Positions 1 to 6,863 of a stretch of 19,741 nt of DNA are shown piece by piece (positions within the stretch are counted from its first letter, which is position 1; each line of letters starts with the position of its first letter). The notes beneath the pieces are model-generated. The model saw only the letters and a program-made list of their open reading frames with translations. It had not been told where the DNA came from and did no database searches. A program made the translations under genes and the position numbers. Source of the stretch: Frigididesulfovibrio sp031551885 (GTDB lineage Bacteria; Desulfobacterota; Desulfovibrionia; Desulfovibrionales; Desulfovibrionaceae); NCBI GenBank assembly GCA_031551885.1, contig JAVBMX010000042.1, positions 1-19,741 on the forward strand, in the 5' to 3' direction.

Positions 1-1
1 G

Positions 2-3000
2 CCGGACCCGAACGACCCGACCACCGTCATCCCGGATCCGAGCCGGGGCACGGCCGACGGCGCGGCGATCACCCTGCACGAGGACGGTCTGTCCACGGGC
101 ACGGGCGCGGCCGCCGGCCCGCACGGCACCGAAGGCGCGGCCGCCGGCCCGCACGGCACCGAAGGCGCGGGCCTGTTCCGAATCGACACCCAGAAGGAAG
201 GCCTGAGCGACCTCACCGTCGGGGGCAAAAGCATCGCCCTGGACGGCTCGAACACGCCGGTGACGGTCTCCGGACCCGACGACGTGTACACGGTGACGAT
301 CACGGGCGTGAGCAGGGACGCCGACGGCAAGTATACGATCACCTATGATTACAAGCTGAACGACGCCTACACCCATGACGCCGGGGACGACTCGGCGACC
401 ATCGACCTGCCGATCCGCGCCGTGGACGCGAGCGGCGACATCCTGGACGGCTCCCTCAAGGTGACCATTCTGGACGACGCGCCCGTGGCGAACCATGATC
501 TGGGCAATCTGCAGTTGCAAGGCCCGGCCGACGCACAACAGTGGGTCGCGGACGGTAACGTGCTGACTTCGGCGGGTAGCTACGCGACCGCCCCCGGCGG
601 GAGCGCCCCGGCTTGGGTGGAGGTGGACACGGGGGTGACTTATAAGGATGCTCCCGGCGCGGACGGCGCCACTGTGAGCCGTTTCAGTTATACAAATGAG
701 AGTGGGCAAATCGTGTGGAAAGAGATTCCTCAGCCCACGACGGGTAGCCCCAATCCTTCGGTGACCGTGACCGACCTTAAGGGCGGCGGCAGCCTGACCA
801 TGTACAGCGACGGCACGTACCACTTTGAGGCCCCCTACCGCGAACCGACCCTGGGCCCTGTGGAAAATTCCGTGGCGGTGCGGTTCGGCAATGAGTTGGA
901 GACCAAGGGCTTCAAGTTCTCCGGTTTCGGCAACATCGCGACCACCGGCGCCGACGGCAGCCTGACCCTGGCGCAGGTCCTTGCCGCGAAAAAGGCGGAC
1001 ATGACGTATTCCGCCAGAGAGAACGGAGCCATAGGCGTTTACTCCGGCGGTGCGGACTCCCATACGATTGGCGGCAACGCCGATGCCGGCGAGGGGGTGC
1101 TGATCAGCACGGCCGATGTTTGGGCGCAGGGTTTGTTGTCCATGACCATCGGCCTGGATGGATATGACGGCGCCGCAGCCGTGCGTGTGGCGGTTTTCGG
1201 CATCGACGGGCATGCGTTGGATGCGGGCGACTACACGGTGGACGTTACCGGAGGAGTCGTCACCATCACCGTGACGGATCAGGCCGGAGCGAACCATACC
1301 ATCGGGCATGTTCTGCTGGTGGCCGACAATACCGCCGGTGGGACTACGAACCTCTCCATCACCAAAGTGGAAGGTTCCTATACCGAGCAACGGGTCACGG
1401 ACGGCAACACGCCGCTGCACGACATCACCTATGAGATCAAAGACGGTGACGGCGACACTTCGACGGCGACGTTGCACCTGGAGAATACCCGGCCCAGCCT
1501 GATTGTGGGCGGCAACGGGGATGACCTGCCCGGCTCACGAACTCCCTTTACGGTGAACGACAGCCCGAACTCGCCGGATCACGGCGCGATTCTCGGTGGC
1601 GCGGGCGACGATATTCTGGTGGGCGACGGAACCGGCGTCAAACTCTCGCAGCATACCGTTGAGAATTACAACATCTGCATCGTGATGGATCTCTCCGCGA
1701 GCATGAGCGAGTCCTATGGCGACAACGGCGAGACGCGCGTGGAGATTATGAAGCAGTCTGTCGAAAAGCTGCTGCGTGAGTTGCGGGACCATGAGGGGAA
1801 AGTGAATATCAAGGTGGTGTATTTCGGCACCGGGGGCCGCAGTGATCCCACGGCCATAGACGGATCCGCCGACTACTTCACGAAGGTCCAGTCGTTGATA
1901 GACAATCTTCTCAACATCACAATTCAGAACTCAAGCACCAACTATGAAGTGGCCTTTCAAAAGGCTTACGAGTGGTTCTCGGATACAAGCGTCAACGGCG
2001 CGGGCAATGCCGCTTACAAAGACTATGTGAACAAAGTGCTCTTCCTCACGGACGGCATGCCCACCTATTCCACCACAGGGAAATCGAGGCCTACGGATTC
2101 GAGCGGCAATATGAGCGACCCAGGATACAACGGCACCCCGCAAATGGAGCCGAACGACCTGTTGGATGCTTACGCGGCGTTTCAAAAATTGATGGGCCTC
2201 GGTATGGGTATTCAGGTTGCCGGCATCGGCATGGGAACGGACATCAGAGACGACATCCTGCGCTTTTTTGACAACACCACCAGCAACGGGTTCGTCTCGG
2301 AAGCCCACAACGAGTGGATCGATCCCTCTCATCCGGAATTCGGGTACAAGCCGGTTTCCGTTGACCGCTGGTTGTACGGTCAGGTCGACATCGTGACCGA
2401 TCCCAACGATCTCGATGCGGCCATCGCCAACGGCCTGAATGTTCACCACTTGAACATGTCCAGCGATATGATCGTCGGCGGTGCCGGGAACGATCTCATT
2501 CTGGGGGATATCCTGAATACGGACACCCTGGCGAAGACCATGGGGATCAACCTCCCCAGCGGTTCCGGCTGGGCCGTGTTCGCCGAGTTGGAGTCGGACG
2601 CCAAGTACAATTGGACCCGAGACGACACCAAGGCCTATATCGGAGCGCATCAGGAAGAACTCGGCGCGGCCGCGAACGGGGCCAGAGGCGGCGATGACAT
2701 CCTCATCGGCGGCACGGGCAACGACACCATATATGGCCAGAACGGCGACGATCTGCTCTTCGGCGGTGAGGTTCATTATAAGGGGCTGCATGGTGGCGCC
2801 GCCCTCAGCGCCCTGGTGGACGACGCCGGCGGCGGCACGGCGGCGATGATCGATTACCTGAAGCACCATACGGACGAAATCGGCCGGGGCTTCGCCTCCG
2901 ACGGGAACAACCATTTGGACGGCGGTATCGGCGACGACTTCATCATCGGCGGAGGCGGCGACGATCTGATCTATGGCGGCAGGGGCGACGACATCATGTT

Positions 3001-3385
3001 CGGCGGCGCCGGGCACGACATCTTCGCCTGGCTAGCCGGCGACTACGACGGCGGCCAAGATACGATTCTGGACTTCAACCTGCACGAGGACAAGCTCAGT
3101 TTCGCTTCCATCTTCGGCAGTGGCCCGCAGGGTGAGATTTCTGAAGCGGACATCCTGGCGACCATCCAGAGCGGCAAGATCGACCTGACGGCGGGCGACG
3201 CCACGCACCTCAGCATCAGCGTGAACACCGGCTCAGGAGCACAGTGGGTGAATGTCAACCTGGAAGGGAGCGCTCTGAACTCCGGCCAGTTGGACGCCTT
3301 CCAGCAGAGCCACTTGGCGAGCGTGGACGGAGATGCGGAAAAGGCCGCCTTGCTGCATCAGATTCTGACGAACCTGGGTGGATGA
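2..3385 (+). CDS. Large RTX adhesin with VWA domain, type I secreted (C-terminal part, 5' truncated)
   Basis: The frame is open from base 2 without a start, so the gene begins upstream; 1,127 residues are visible. Visible order: Thr/Gly/Ala-rich linker with a 10-residue tandem repeat (residues 35-54); beta-rich Ig-like/T1SS-143-style repeat sequence (about 55-510); an RTX nonapeptide block GGAGDDILVGDG; a von Willebrand A domain with intact MIDAS (DLSAS from D563, T646, TDG with D684); then RTX blocks at bases 2468-2512, 2690-2767 and 2921-3031; and a C-terminal region with the pattern DTILDFNLHEDKLSF typical of type I secretion targets. Family knowledge: such proteins leave by an ABC/MFP/TolC type I exporter, fold on extracellular calcium and mediate surface attachment. 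The GTG at 260 is internal, because the coding pattern and domain sequence continue upstream of it. No exporter gene is visible. Its role in adhesion is inferred. Confidence 0.9.
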   Translation, partial: PDPNDPTTVIPDPSRGTADGAAITLHEDGLSTGTGAAAGPHGTEGAAAGPHGTEGAGLFRIDTQKEGLSDLTVGGKSIALDGSNTPVTVSGPDDVYTVTITGVSRDADGKYTITYDYKLNDAYTHDAGDDSATIDLPIRAVDASGDILDGSLKVTILDDAPVANHDLGNLQLQGPADAQQWVADGNVLTSAGSYATAPGGSAPAWVEVDTGVTYKDAPGADGATVSRFSYTNESGQIVWKEIPQPTTGSPNPSVTVTDLKGGGSLTMYSDGTYHFEAPYREPTLGPVENSVAVRFGNELETKGFKFSGFGNIATTGADGSLTLAQVLAAKKADMTYSARENGAIGVYSGGADSHTIGGNADAGEGVLISTADVWAQGLLSMTIGLDGYDGAAAVRVAVFGIDGHALDAGDYTVDVTGGVVTITVTDQAGANHTIGHVLLVADNTAGGTTNLSITKVEGSYTEQRVTDGNTPLHDITYEIKDGDGDTSTATLHLENTRPSLIVGGNGDDLPGSRTPFTVNDSPNSPDHGAILGGAGDDILVGDGTGVKLSQHTVENYNICIVMDLSASMSESYGDNGETRVEIMKQSVEKLLRELRDHEGKVNIKVVYFGTGGRSDPTAIDGSADYFTKVQSLIDNLLNITIQNSSTNYEVAFQKAYEWFSDTSVNGAGNAAYKDYVNKVLFLTDGMPTYSTTGKSRPTDSSGNMSDPGYNGTPQMEPNDLLDAYAAFQKLMGLGMGIQVAGIGMGTDIRDDILRFFDNTTSNGFVSEAHNEWIDPSHPEFGYKPVSVDRWLYGQVDIVTDPNDLDAAIANGLNVHHLNMSSDMIVGGAGNDLILGDILNTDTLAKTMGINLPSGSGWAVFAELESDAKYNWTRDDTKAYIGAHQEELGAAANGARGGDDILIGGTGNDTIYGQNGDDLLFGGEVHYKGLHGGAALSALVDDAGGGTAAMIDYLKHHTDEIGRGFASDGNNHLDGGIGDDFIIGGGGDDLIYGGRGDDIMFGGAGHDIFAWLAGDYDGGQDTILDFNLHEDKLSFASIFGSGPQGEISEADILATIQSGKIDLTAGDATHLSISVNTGSGAQWVNVNLEGSALNSGQLDAFQQSHLASVDGDAEKAALLHQILTNLGG
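104..163 (+). repeat. Two exact 30-bp tandem repeats inside the adhesin gene
   Basis: Bases 104-133 and 134-163 are identical. Each encodes GAAAGPHGTE in frame, and a partial third unit (GA) begins at 164. Exact identity at the nucleotide level suggests recent duplication or slippage, so copy number could vary between strains without shifting the frame. Confidence 0.95.
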
Positions 3386-3417
3386 ACCTGGCCGGCTTTT
3401 TCATGAGGCTCGAGCCT

Positions 3418-3452
3418 AGAGCGGATGAACATTGAAAATGTTCATCCGCTCT
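3418..3452. repeat. Perfect 16-bp inverted repeat after the adhesin stop
   Basis: Arms AGAGCGGATGAACATT and AATGTTCATCCGCTCT are separated by GAA, starting 33 bases after the adhesin stop. There is no T-run on either side, so it is not a canonical intrinsic terminator. It could still be an mRNA 3'-end stabilising hairpin, a Rho-associated end or a protein-binding palindrome. Confidence 0.8.
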
Positions 3453-3480
3453 GGTGGACGCGTAAGCGTGCCGCCCGGCC

Positions 3481-3696
3481 GATTGGAGCGTAGCGTGTCT
3501 TTCATCGAAAGCATAGCAACAAACAACTTACGTGTCCCTGTTTCCCGCTTGCTGACTCGTTCGGAAGCCTGTCGGCAATATGGTTCCAGAGACAACATCA
3601 AAGTGAAATTGCTCCAAGGCGGACTGAAGCGGAAGCCGCCGCCGGAATGCAGGCCGCCCGAAGACGTGTTCGACGCGTCTCCGGGCGGCCTTTTTT
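3481..3696 (+). ncRNA. Possible structured plus-strand RNA or 3' UTR ending in a terminator
   Basis: No convincing protein is encoded between 3453 and 3650. TTGGAGC at 3483-3489 can pair with GCTCCAA at 3611-3617. A small hairpin CTTTC-ATC-GAAAG lies near 3500-3512, and GGCGG/CCGCC can pair near 3618-3640, just before the strong terminator at 3651-3696. This may be an independent small RNA or only the long 3' UTR of the adhesin gene. I saw no promoter that decides between them. Confidence 0.3.
3651..3696 (+). terminator. Strong intrinsic terminator, plus strand
   Basis: AGGCCGCCCG (3651-3660) pairs with CGGGCGGCCT (3682-3691), extended by AAGACG/CGTCT inside, and is followed by TTTTTT to 3696. 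On the minus strand no T-run follows, so it acts on plus-strand transcripts: the adhesin mRNA or a small RNA between the two. Confidence 0.85.
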
Positions 3697-3823
3697 ATGT
3701 TTTCACCTTGTTCCCATAAAACCGTCGCCGCGAAGAATCTTTTTCGCGGACGAAGCTGGGCGACGAGCCAGGCAAAAAGCCCTTCCGATGCGTATCGAAA
3801 GGGCTTTCAATTCCTTTGGTCAT
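3695..3823 (-). CDS. Possible 42-residue small ORF (leader-like), doubtful
   Basis: ATG at 3823-3821 is preceded at a good distance by GGGAGGTG (complement of 3828-3835), an excellent Shine-Dalgarno match. The product would begin MTKGIESPFDTHRKGF and is basic, with no recognised family. The minus-strand terminator hairpin (3774-3807) lies inside the reading frame, so full-length translation would need read-through. It could be a leader peptide, or the Shine-Dalgarno resemblance could be chance within a structured RNA. Confidence 0.25.
   Translation of the reverse strand: MTKGIESPFDTHRKGFLPGSSPSFVREKDSSRRRFYGNKVKT
3774..3807 (-). terminator. Intrinsic terminator, minus strand
   Basis: AAAGCCCTT (3776-3784) pairs with AAGGGCTTT (3799-3807), with an inner CGAT/ATCG helix and a 4-base loop. 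Read on the minus strand, the hairpin ends in GGGCTTTTT. It is about 165 bases beyond the tRNA-Lys terminator, so it marks the 3' end of a separate minus-strand transcript. Confidence 0.75.
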
Positions 3824-3940
3824 AAGGCACCTCCCTTGACCGTGCCGGCATGCGCCCGGTGACGGGTCGGGAAAGATGCCGGCAAGCCTTGGAAGTCCGT
3901 GCGGCAGCATATTTTCTGCCGGTATGTAGAGGTACCTCGT
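3808..3940 (-). ncRNA. Candidate structured or cis-regulatory RNA, minus strand
   Basis: Three helices can be read directly on the minus strand: GGTACCTC (complement of 3929-3936) with GAGGTGCC (complement of 3826-3833); CGGCAG/CTGCCG (3902-3907 with 3916-3921); and TGCCGGCA at 3877-3884 with 3843-3850, enclosing CCCG/CGGG. The first helix closes over the other two and covers the Shine-Dalgarno of the 42-residue ORF; the terminator follows. I matched it to no riboswitch class I know (TPP, cobalamin, SAM, c-di-GMP, Moco), nor to tmRNA, SRP RNA or RNase P. Confidence 0.4.
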
Positions 3941-3968
3941 GGGGCCGCGTGGAACCGTCAAAATCGAT

Positions 3969-4013
3969 AAAAGCAAAACTCCATGAGGCTTTCAGACCTT
4001 ATGGAGTTTTGCT
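3969..4013 (-). terminator. Intrinsic terminator of tRNA-Lys
   Basis: AGCAAAACTCCAT (3972-3984) pairs perfectly with ATGGAGTTTTGCT (4001-4013). On the minus strand the stem runs into GCTTTTATC. It lies about 11 bases past the 3' CCA of the tRNA. Confidence 0.8.
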
Positions 4014-4023
4014 GAACCAAATA

Positions 4024-4099
4024 TGGTGGGTCGTGAGTGATTCGAACACTCGACTCTCTCCTTAAAAGGGAGATACTCTACCGGCTGAGTTAACGACCC
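4024..4099 (-). tRNA. tRNA-Lys (anticodon TTT)
   Basis: Read on the minus strand, the acceptor arm GGGTCGT pairs with ACGACCC, followed by discriminator A and an encoded CCA (complement of 4024-4026). The anticodon arm is TCTCC-CTTTTAA-GGAGA with TTT at 34-36, and the T arm carries GTTCGAATC. It is 76 nt with CCA. It stands alone, with its own promoter and terminator, in the gap between the adhesin and flgE. tRNA 3' ends are common integration targets, but I see no integrase or duplicated tRNA tail here. Confidence 0.97.
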
Positions 4100-4111
4100 A
4101 AGGGAGAGGCT

Positions 4112-4140
4112 TCTTTACCCCAATCCGAGGCGGTGGTCAA
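4112..4140 (-). promoter_or_regulatory. Sigma-70-type promoter of tRNA-Lys
   Basis: On the minus strand TTGACC (complement of 4135-4140), a 17-base spacer and TAAAGA (complement of 4112-4117) match the -35/-10 consensus well. This predicts a start near 4105, a few bases before the tRNA 5' end at 4099. Confidence 0.75.
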
Positions 4141-4191
4141 TGGCGTAAAGGGGGAAATAATCGAGTTCGTTTGCAAATGCGCCCAATGCGC

Positions 4192-4207
4192 CGGCATGGA
4201 ATCTGCT
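4192..4207 (+). promoter_or_regulatory. Sigma-54-type promoter for flgE
   Basis: CGGCATGGAATCTGCT matches the -24/-12 consensus TGGCACG-N4-TTGCW at all but three defined positions. The invariant GG (4193-4194) and GC (4205-4206) are correctly spaced. Start of transcription would be near 4218, leaving a leader of about 184 bases before flgE. Hook genes are often RpoN-dependent in flagellar hierarchies, which fits. I located no activator site. Confidence 0.65.
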
Positions 4208-4401
4208 TAACAACGGCAGGCTGCAAAGTCTGCCGAGAATCTTCGGCGGCCGGAAGCGACGGTGAAAGACCGTCGACACGCCGGGAACAGGCCATAAACG
4301 GCATCCGGCCGGACGCTTCGAGCGAACACGACCGGGCGCGGAACATGATCAACGGGCGGCAATTCCTGCCCATTCGGCCCGCGCGGAAGGAGTCGATCAT
4401 T

Positions 4402-5904
4402 ATGATGAGTTCATTGTACATCGGGGCCACCGGTCTGCGGGCTCACAGCGAAGGCATGGGGGTTGTCGCCAACAACCTTTCCAACGTCAACACGCTGGGT
4501 TTCAAGCAGACCATGACCATGTACCAGGACCTGATCAGCCGGGTGGAGATGTCGCGTTCCAACTTCGTCACCAACCTGTCGCAGTCGGGCCTGGGAGCCT
4601 GCGTGGGCGAAACCCGCAAAATTTTTACCGACGGCGGGTTTGAAAACGGCAGTGAGCCCACGGATATCGCCATCGGCGGCATCGGTTTTTACGGCGTGAC
4701 CCACAACGGCGAAACCCAGTACACCAGGGCGGGCAACTTCCGCTTCACCAAAGAAGGTGAACTGGTCGATCCGGGCGGATGGAACGTGCTGGGCCGGATG
4801 TTTAAAAACGGCGTGGAAAGCACGAACCCCGAGCCCATAGCCCTGGATTTTTCCAACGGCCCCGGCGGGATCGGGCGCATCGACGGCAAGGCCACGCAGA
4901 ATCTTTCCGTGTATACCCAACTCGGCGGACTGGAAGACAAGCACAGCGATCCGGCCAATCCGTATTTTGCCATGGCGGCCGCCTGGGACGGCACGCAGAC
5001 ACCTCCCTTGGCGGCCTACGGGTACCGTGAGCCCATCACAATCTACGACAACAACGGCAACGCCCGCCAGGCGAGCATCTATTACGACTATGTCGACAAG
5101 CAGGGCGGCGTGCAGGTCATGGAATACGTGGTGGCCGTCGACCCGGCCGACGACGCCGCCAACGCGGGGAGCAAAGGCGCGGGCCTATTGATGGCCGGCA
5201 CCATGAGCTTCAGCTCCACCAATCAGCTGGTCAACGTTACGGGATTCAACTTCAGCGGTTCCGATCCCACCAATCTCTCCTCGTACGCGGCCGCGCCTCT
5301 GGTCAACGGAGTTCCGGCCTTTACCGCGAACCTGACCGGTTCGGGCGCGCAGACCGTGGCCCTGGATATGGGGCTGAGCCTGAGCGGCTCCGACGCCGGC
5401 GGAGGTTACGCTTCGGCCGCCGCAGCGACTTCTTCGCCCGGCGATCTGTACGACCCGGCCTCCGGCGCGACCCGCGCGAACCGGGCCTCCACGGCTTACG
5501 GAACGAAGCCGGCGGAACTGTTCCTGAACAACGACGGGTATGCCGAAGGCTATCTGCGCGGCCTGACCGTCGGCCAGGACGGCGTAATGACCGGCAGCTA
5601 CAGCAACGGGCAAACCCTGGACTTGGCCCGGATCACCCTGTACCGCTTCACGTCGCAGGACGGCCTGCACCGTGAGGGCTCCAACCGTTTTTCGGCCACC
5701 CAGGATTCCGGCGAGGCCCAGGAAGGCATCCCCGGCACCGAAAATTTCGGCAAGCTTGCGGAATATAGCCTGGAGCAGTCCAACGTGGATTACGCCCGCG
5801 AGTTCGCGACCATGATCGTCACCCAGCGCGGCTTTCAGATGAACGGCAAGGTGATCACAACCTCGGATCAAATGCTGCAAAAGGCCCTGGAACTGAAGCG
5901 GTAA
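4402..5904 (+). CDS. flgE: Flagellar hook protein FlgE
   Basis: Structural subunit of the hook, the flexible joint between rod and filament, exported by the flagellar type III apparatus; 500 residues. The N-terminus (residues 1-36) has the rod/hook family signature, SSLYIGATGLRAHSEGM followed by NNLSNVNTLGFKQ. The C-terminus has SNVDYAREFATMIVTQRGFQ and ITTSDQMLQKALELKR, the paired helical segments that form the inner core. The middle (about 120-430) is the variable surface region, Gly/Ala/Ser-rich near residues 330-355. The ATG at 4402 follows AAGGAG (4387-4392) at 9 bases. Upstream in-frame starts back to 4171 add 77 residues unlike any hook protein and would place the start before the sigma-54 promoter. 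No other flagellar gene lies beside it here, although hook genes usually sit with flgD or flgK/L. Confidence 0.95.
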   Translation: MMSSLYIGATGLRAHSEGMGVVANNLSNVNTLGFKQTMTMYQDLISRVEMSRSNFVTNLSQSGLGACVGETRKIFTDGGFENGSEPTDIAIGGIGFYGVTHNGETQYTRAGNFRFTKEGELVDPGGWNVLGRMFKNGVESTNPEPIALDFSNGPGGIGRIDGKATQNLSVYTQLGGLEDKHSDPANPYFAMAAAWDGTQTPPLAAYGYREPITIYDNNGNARQASIYYDYVDKQGGVQVMEYVVAVDPADDAANAGSKGAGLLMAGTMSFSSTNQLVNVTGFNFSGSDPTNLSSYAAAPLVNGVPAFTANLTGSGAQTVALDMGLSLSGSDAGGGYASAAAATSSPGDLYDPASGATRANRASTAYGTKPAELFLNNDGYAEGYLRGLTVGQDGVMTGSYSNGQTLDLARITLYRFTSQDGLHREGSNRFSATQDSGEAQEGIPGTENFGKLAEYSLEQSNVDYAREFATMIVTQRGFQMNGKVITTSDQMLQKALELKR

Positions 5905-5925
5905 GCATTTTTGATGCCCCGGCGG

Positions 5926-6025
5926 GGGACCGAGTCTCGCGGCGCATTGTGCGTCTCGCCTTTCAAGCGTCGTCGGAAGACTCCCGGCATTCATTCGGCG
6001 TTCTGCCGAAAATGAGCCCCTGCAC
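5926..6025 (+). repeat. Dispersed structured repeat, degenerate copy C
   Basis: Starting about 20 bases after flgE, this stretch aligns base by base with copies A (6279 onward) and B (12337 onward) through blocks such as CGTCGGAAGAC and ATGAGCCCCT. It is more diverged. Its hairpin is TTCGGC-GTTCT-GCCGAA where A and B have TCCGGC/GCCGGA, a paired change that keeps the helix. Confidence 0.75.
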
Positions 6026-6039
6026 CTCCTATGTTATGC

Positions 6040-6080
6040 CGACGCCCTCACGCTTTGCGCGGGGGCGTCGACCATCTTTT
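6040..6080 (+). terminator. Probable terminator downstream of flgE
   Basis: CGACGCCC (6040-6047) pairs with GGGCGTCG (6063-6070), followed by ACCATCTTTT. It has a good stem but a modest T-run, and lies about 135 bases after the flgE stop with repeat copy C in between. Confidence 0.5.
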
Positions 6081-6227
6081 AGGGATTTTCTCGGCAGTTC
6101 GTTGAAAGCGGCCTTCCTGGGGTTGTTCGTCCGTCCTTTTTCATCCTCCACTCTCCCCCAGCCTCAGGCCTCATTAATGGTTTTTGGGAGGGGCGCAGAC
6201 AGGACCGCATGAGTGAACCTGCCGCCG

Positions 6228-6491
6228 GGTACTCTCACGATGTGAGTACCGTCATCTTGCAACAACGCGGGCGGACCTCCAAGCCTCCCTGCAAGGGGAT
6301 TGATTGACTCGGCGCGTCCTGCGCCTCGCCCTTCGGGCACCGTCGGAAGACCTCCGGCGTCCATCCGGCTTCCCGCCGGATGAGCCCCTACATGGGCTTG
6401 GTGCCGCCCGGTATGAAAGGGCACCGGGCTTATCACATCGCGAGATTTAAAAGGGGATGCCCTCTGCAGCCCTGTTTGAGCCCCAATGTAA
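6228..6491 (-). repeat. Dispersed structured repeat, copy A
   Basis: A hairpin GGTACTC/GAGTACC (6228-6250) is followed by a block at 6279-6387 that is about 94% identical by eye to 12337-12446, then a second block ending GAGCCCCAATGTAA (6491) that matches the end of copy B at 12632. It contains further hairpins GGCGC/GCGCC and CATCCGGC/GCCGGATG. No protein is credible in it; the short frames reading MDAGGLPTVPEGRG recur with the repeat and are by-products. Strand is given as the direction of the adjoining minus-strand genes. Confidence 0.85.
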
Positions 6492-6796
6492 GTTAATAGG
6501 GCCTGAGTCTCAAAAAGCTTGATGGGTATTTTTCTTCCGGCTGCGTGCAGGTCGCCTTGCAATCCGTCGGGTTTTTTACTTGGCCAACGCCAAGAGGTTC
6601 TCGGAGATGATCCTTTGCCGGATGTCGGCCGAGCCGTGTTGGAGCGGCTTGTGCCAAGAGGTCGGGGAGAGCCCAAGGCCCCCCCACGGGAACCGATGGA
6701 AAAACCGTCGGGAGCATAGGCTTCCGGCGGCTTGCGACATTAAGCGGATAGAACGGTCGGGGGAGTGCAGATAAAATATTTCGCGCCAAGGGTACG
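6492..6796. other. Gene-poor spacer
   Basis: About 300 bases between repeat copy A and the terminator of the znu operon. Frames of 60-106 codons exist on both strands, but none has a convincing Shine-Dalgarno, domain or composition. I see no RNA gene, promoter or terminator here. It may be decayed sequence. Confidence 0.5.
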
Positions 6797-6824
6797 AAAA
6801 ACGGCCCTTGCAAAAAGGGCCGTT
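6797..6824 (-). terminator. Intrinsic terminator of the znuCB operon
   Basis: AACGGCCCTT (6800-6809) pairs with AAGGGCCGTT (6815-6824) over a 5-base loop, and on the minus strand runs into GTTTTTCG. It lies 40 bases after the stop of the ZnuB-M23 reading frame. Confidence 0.85.
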
Positions 6825-6863
6825 CGGCGCCGTCGTTTGACGGAAGATTTTTGGGAAACAGCC

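Noticed and set aside
1931..3016. A 361-codon minus-strand frame opposite the RTX/VWA region
   Set aside because: Repetitive Val/Ala/Asp pattern is the complement of glycine-aspartate RTX codons; not a protein.
4024..4099. tRNA-Lys as an attachment site of a genomic island
   Set aside because: No integrase nearby and no second copy of the tRNA 3' end was noticed in the window.
4171..4401. A 77-residue N-terminal extension of FlgE
   Set aside because: Unlike any hook protein, begins before the sigma-54 promoter, and the ATG at 4402 has an AAGGAG at proper distance.
6519..6719. A 66-codon plus-strand frame with a vague resemblance to the N-terminus of IS5-type transposases
   Set aside because: Too short and too weak, with no terminal inverted repeats, DDE motif or target duplication visible.
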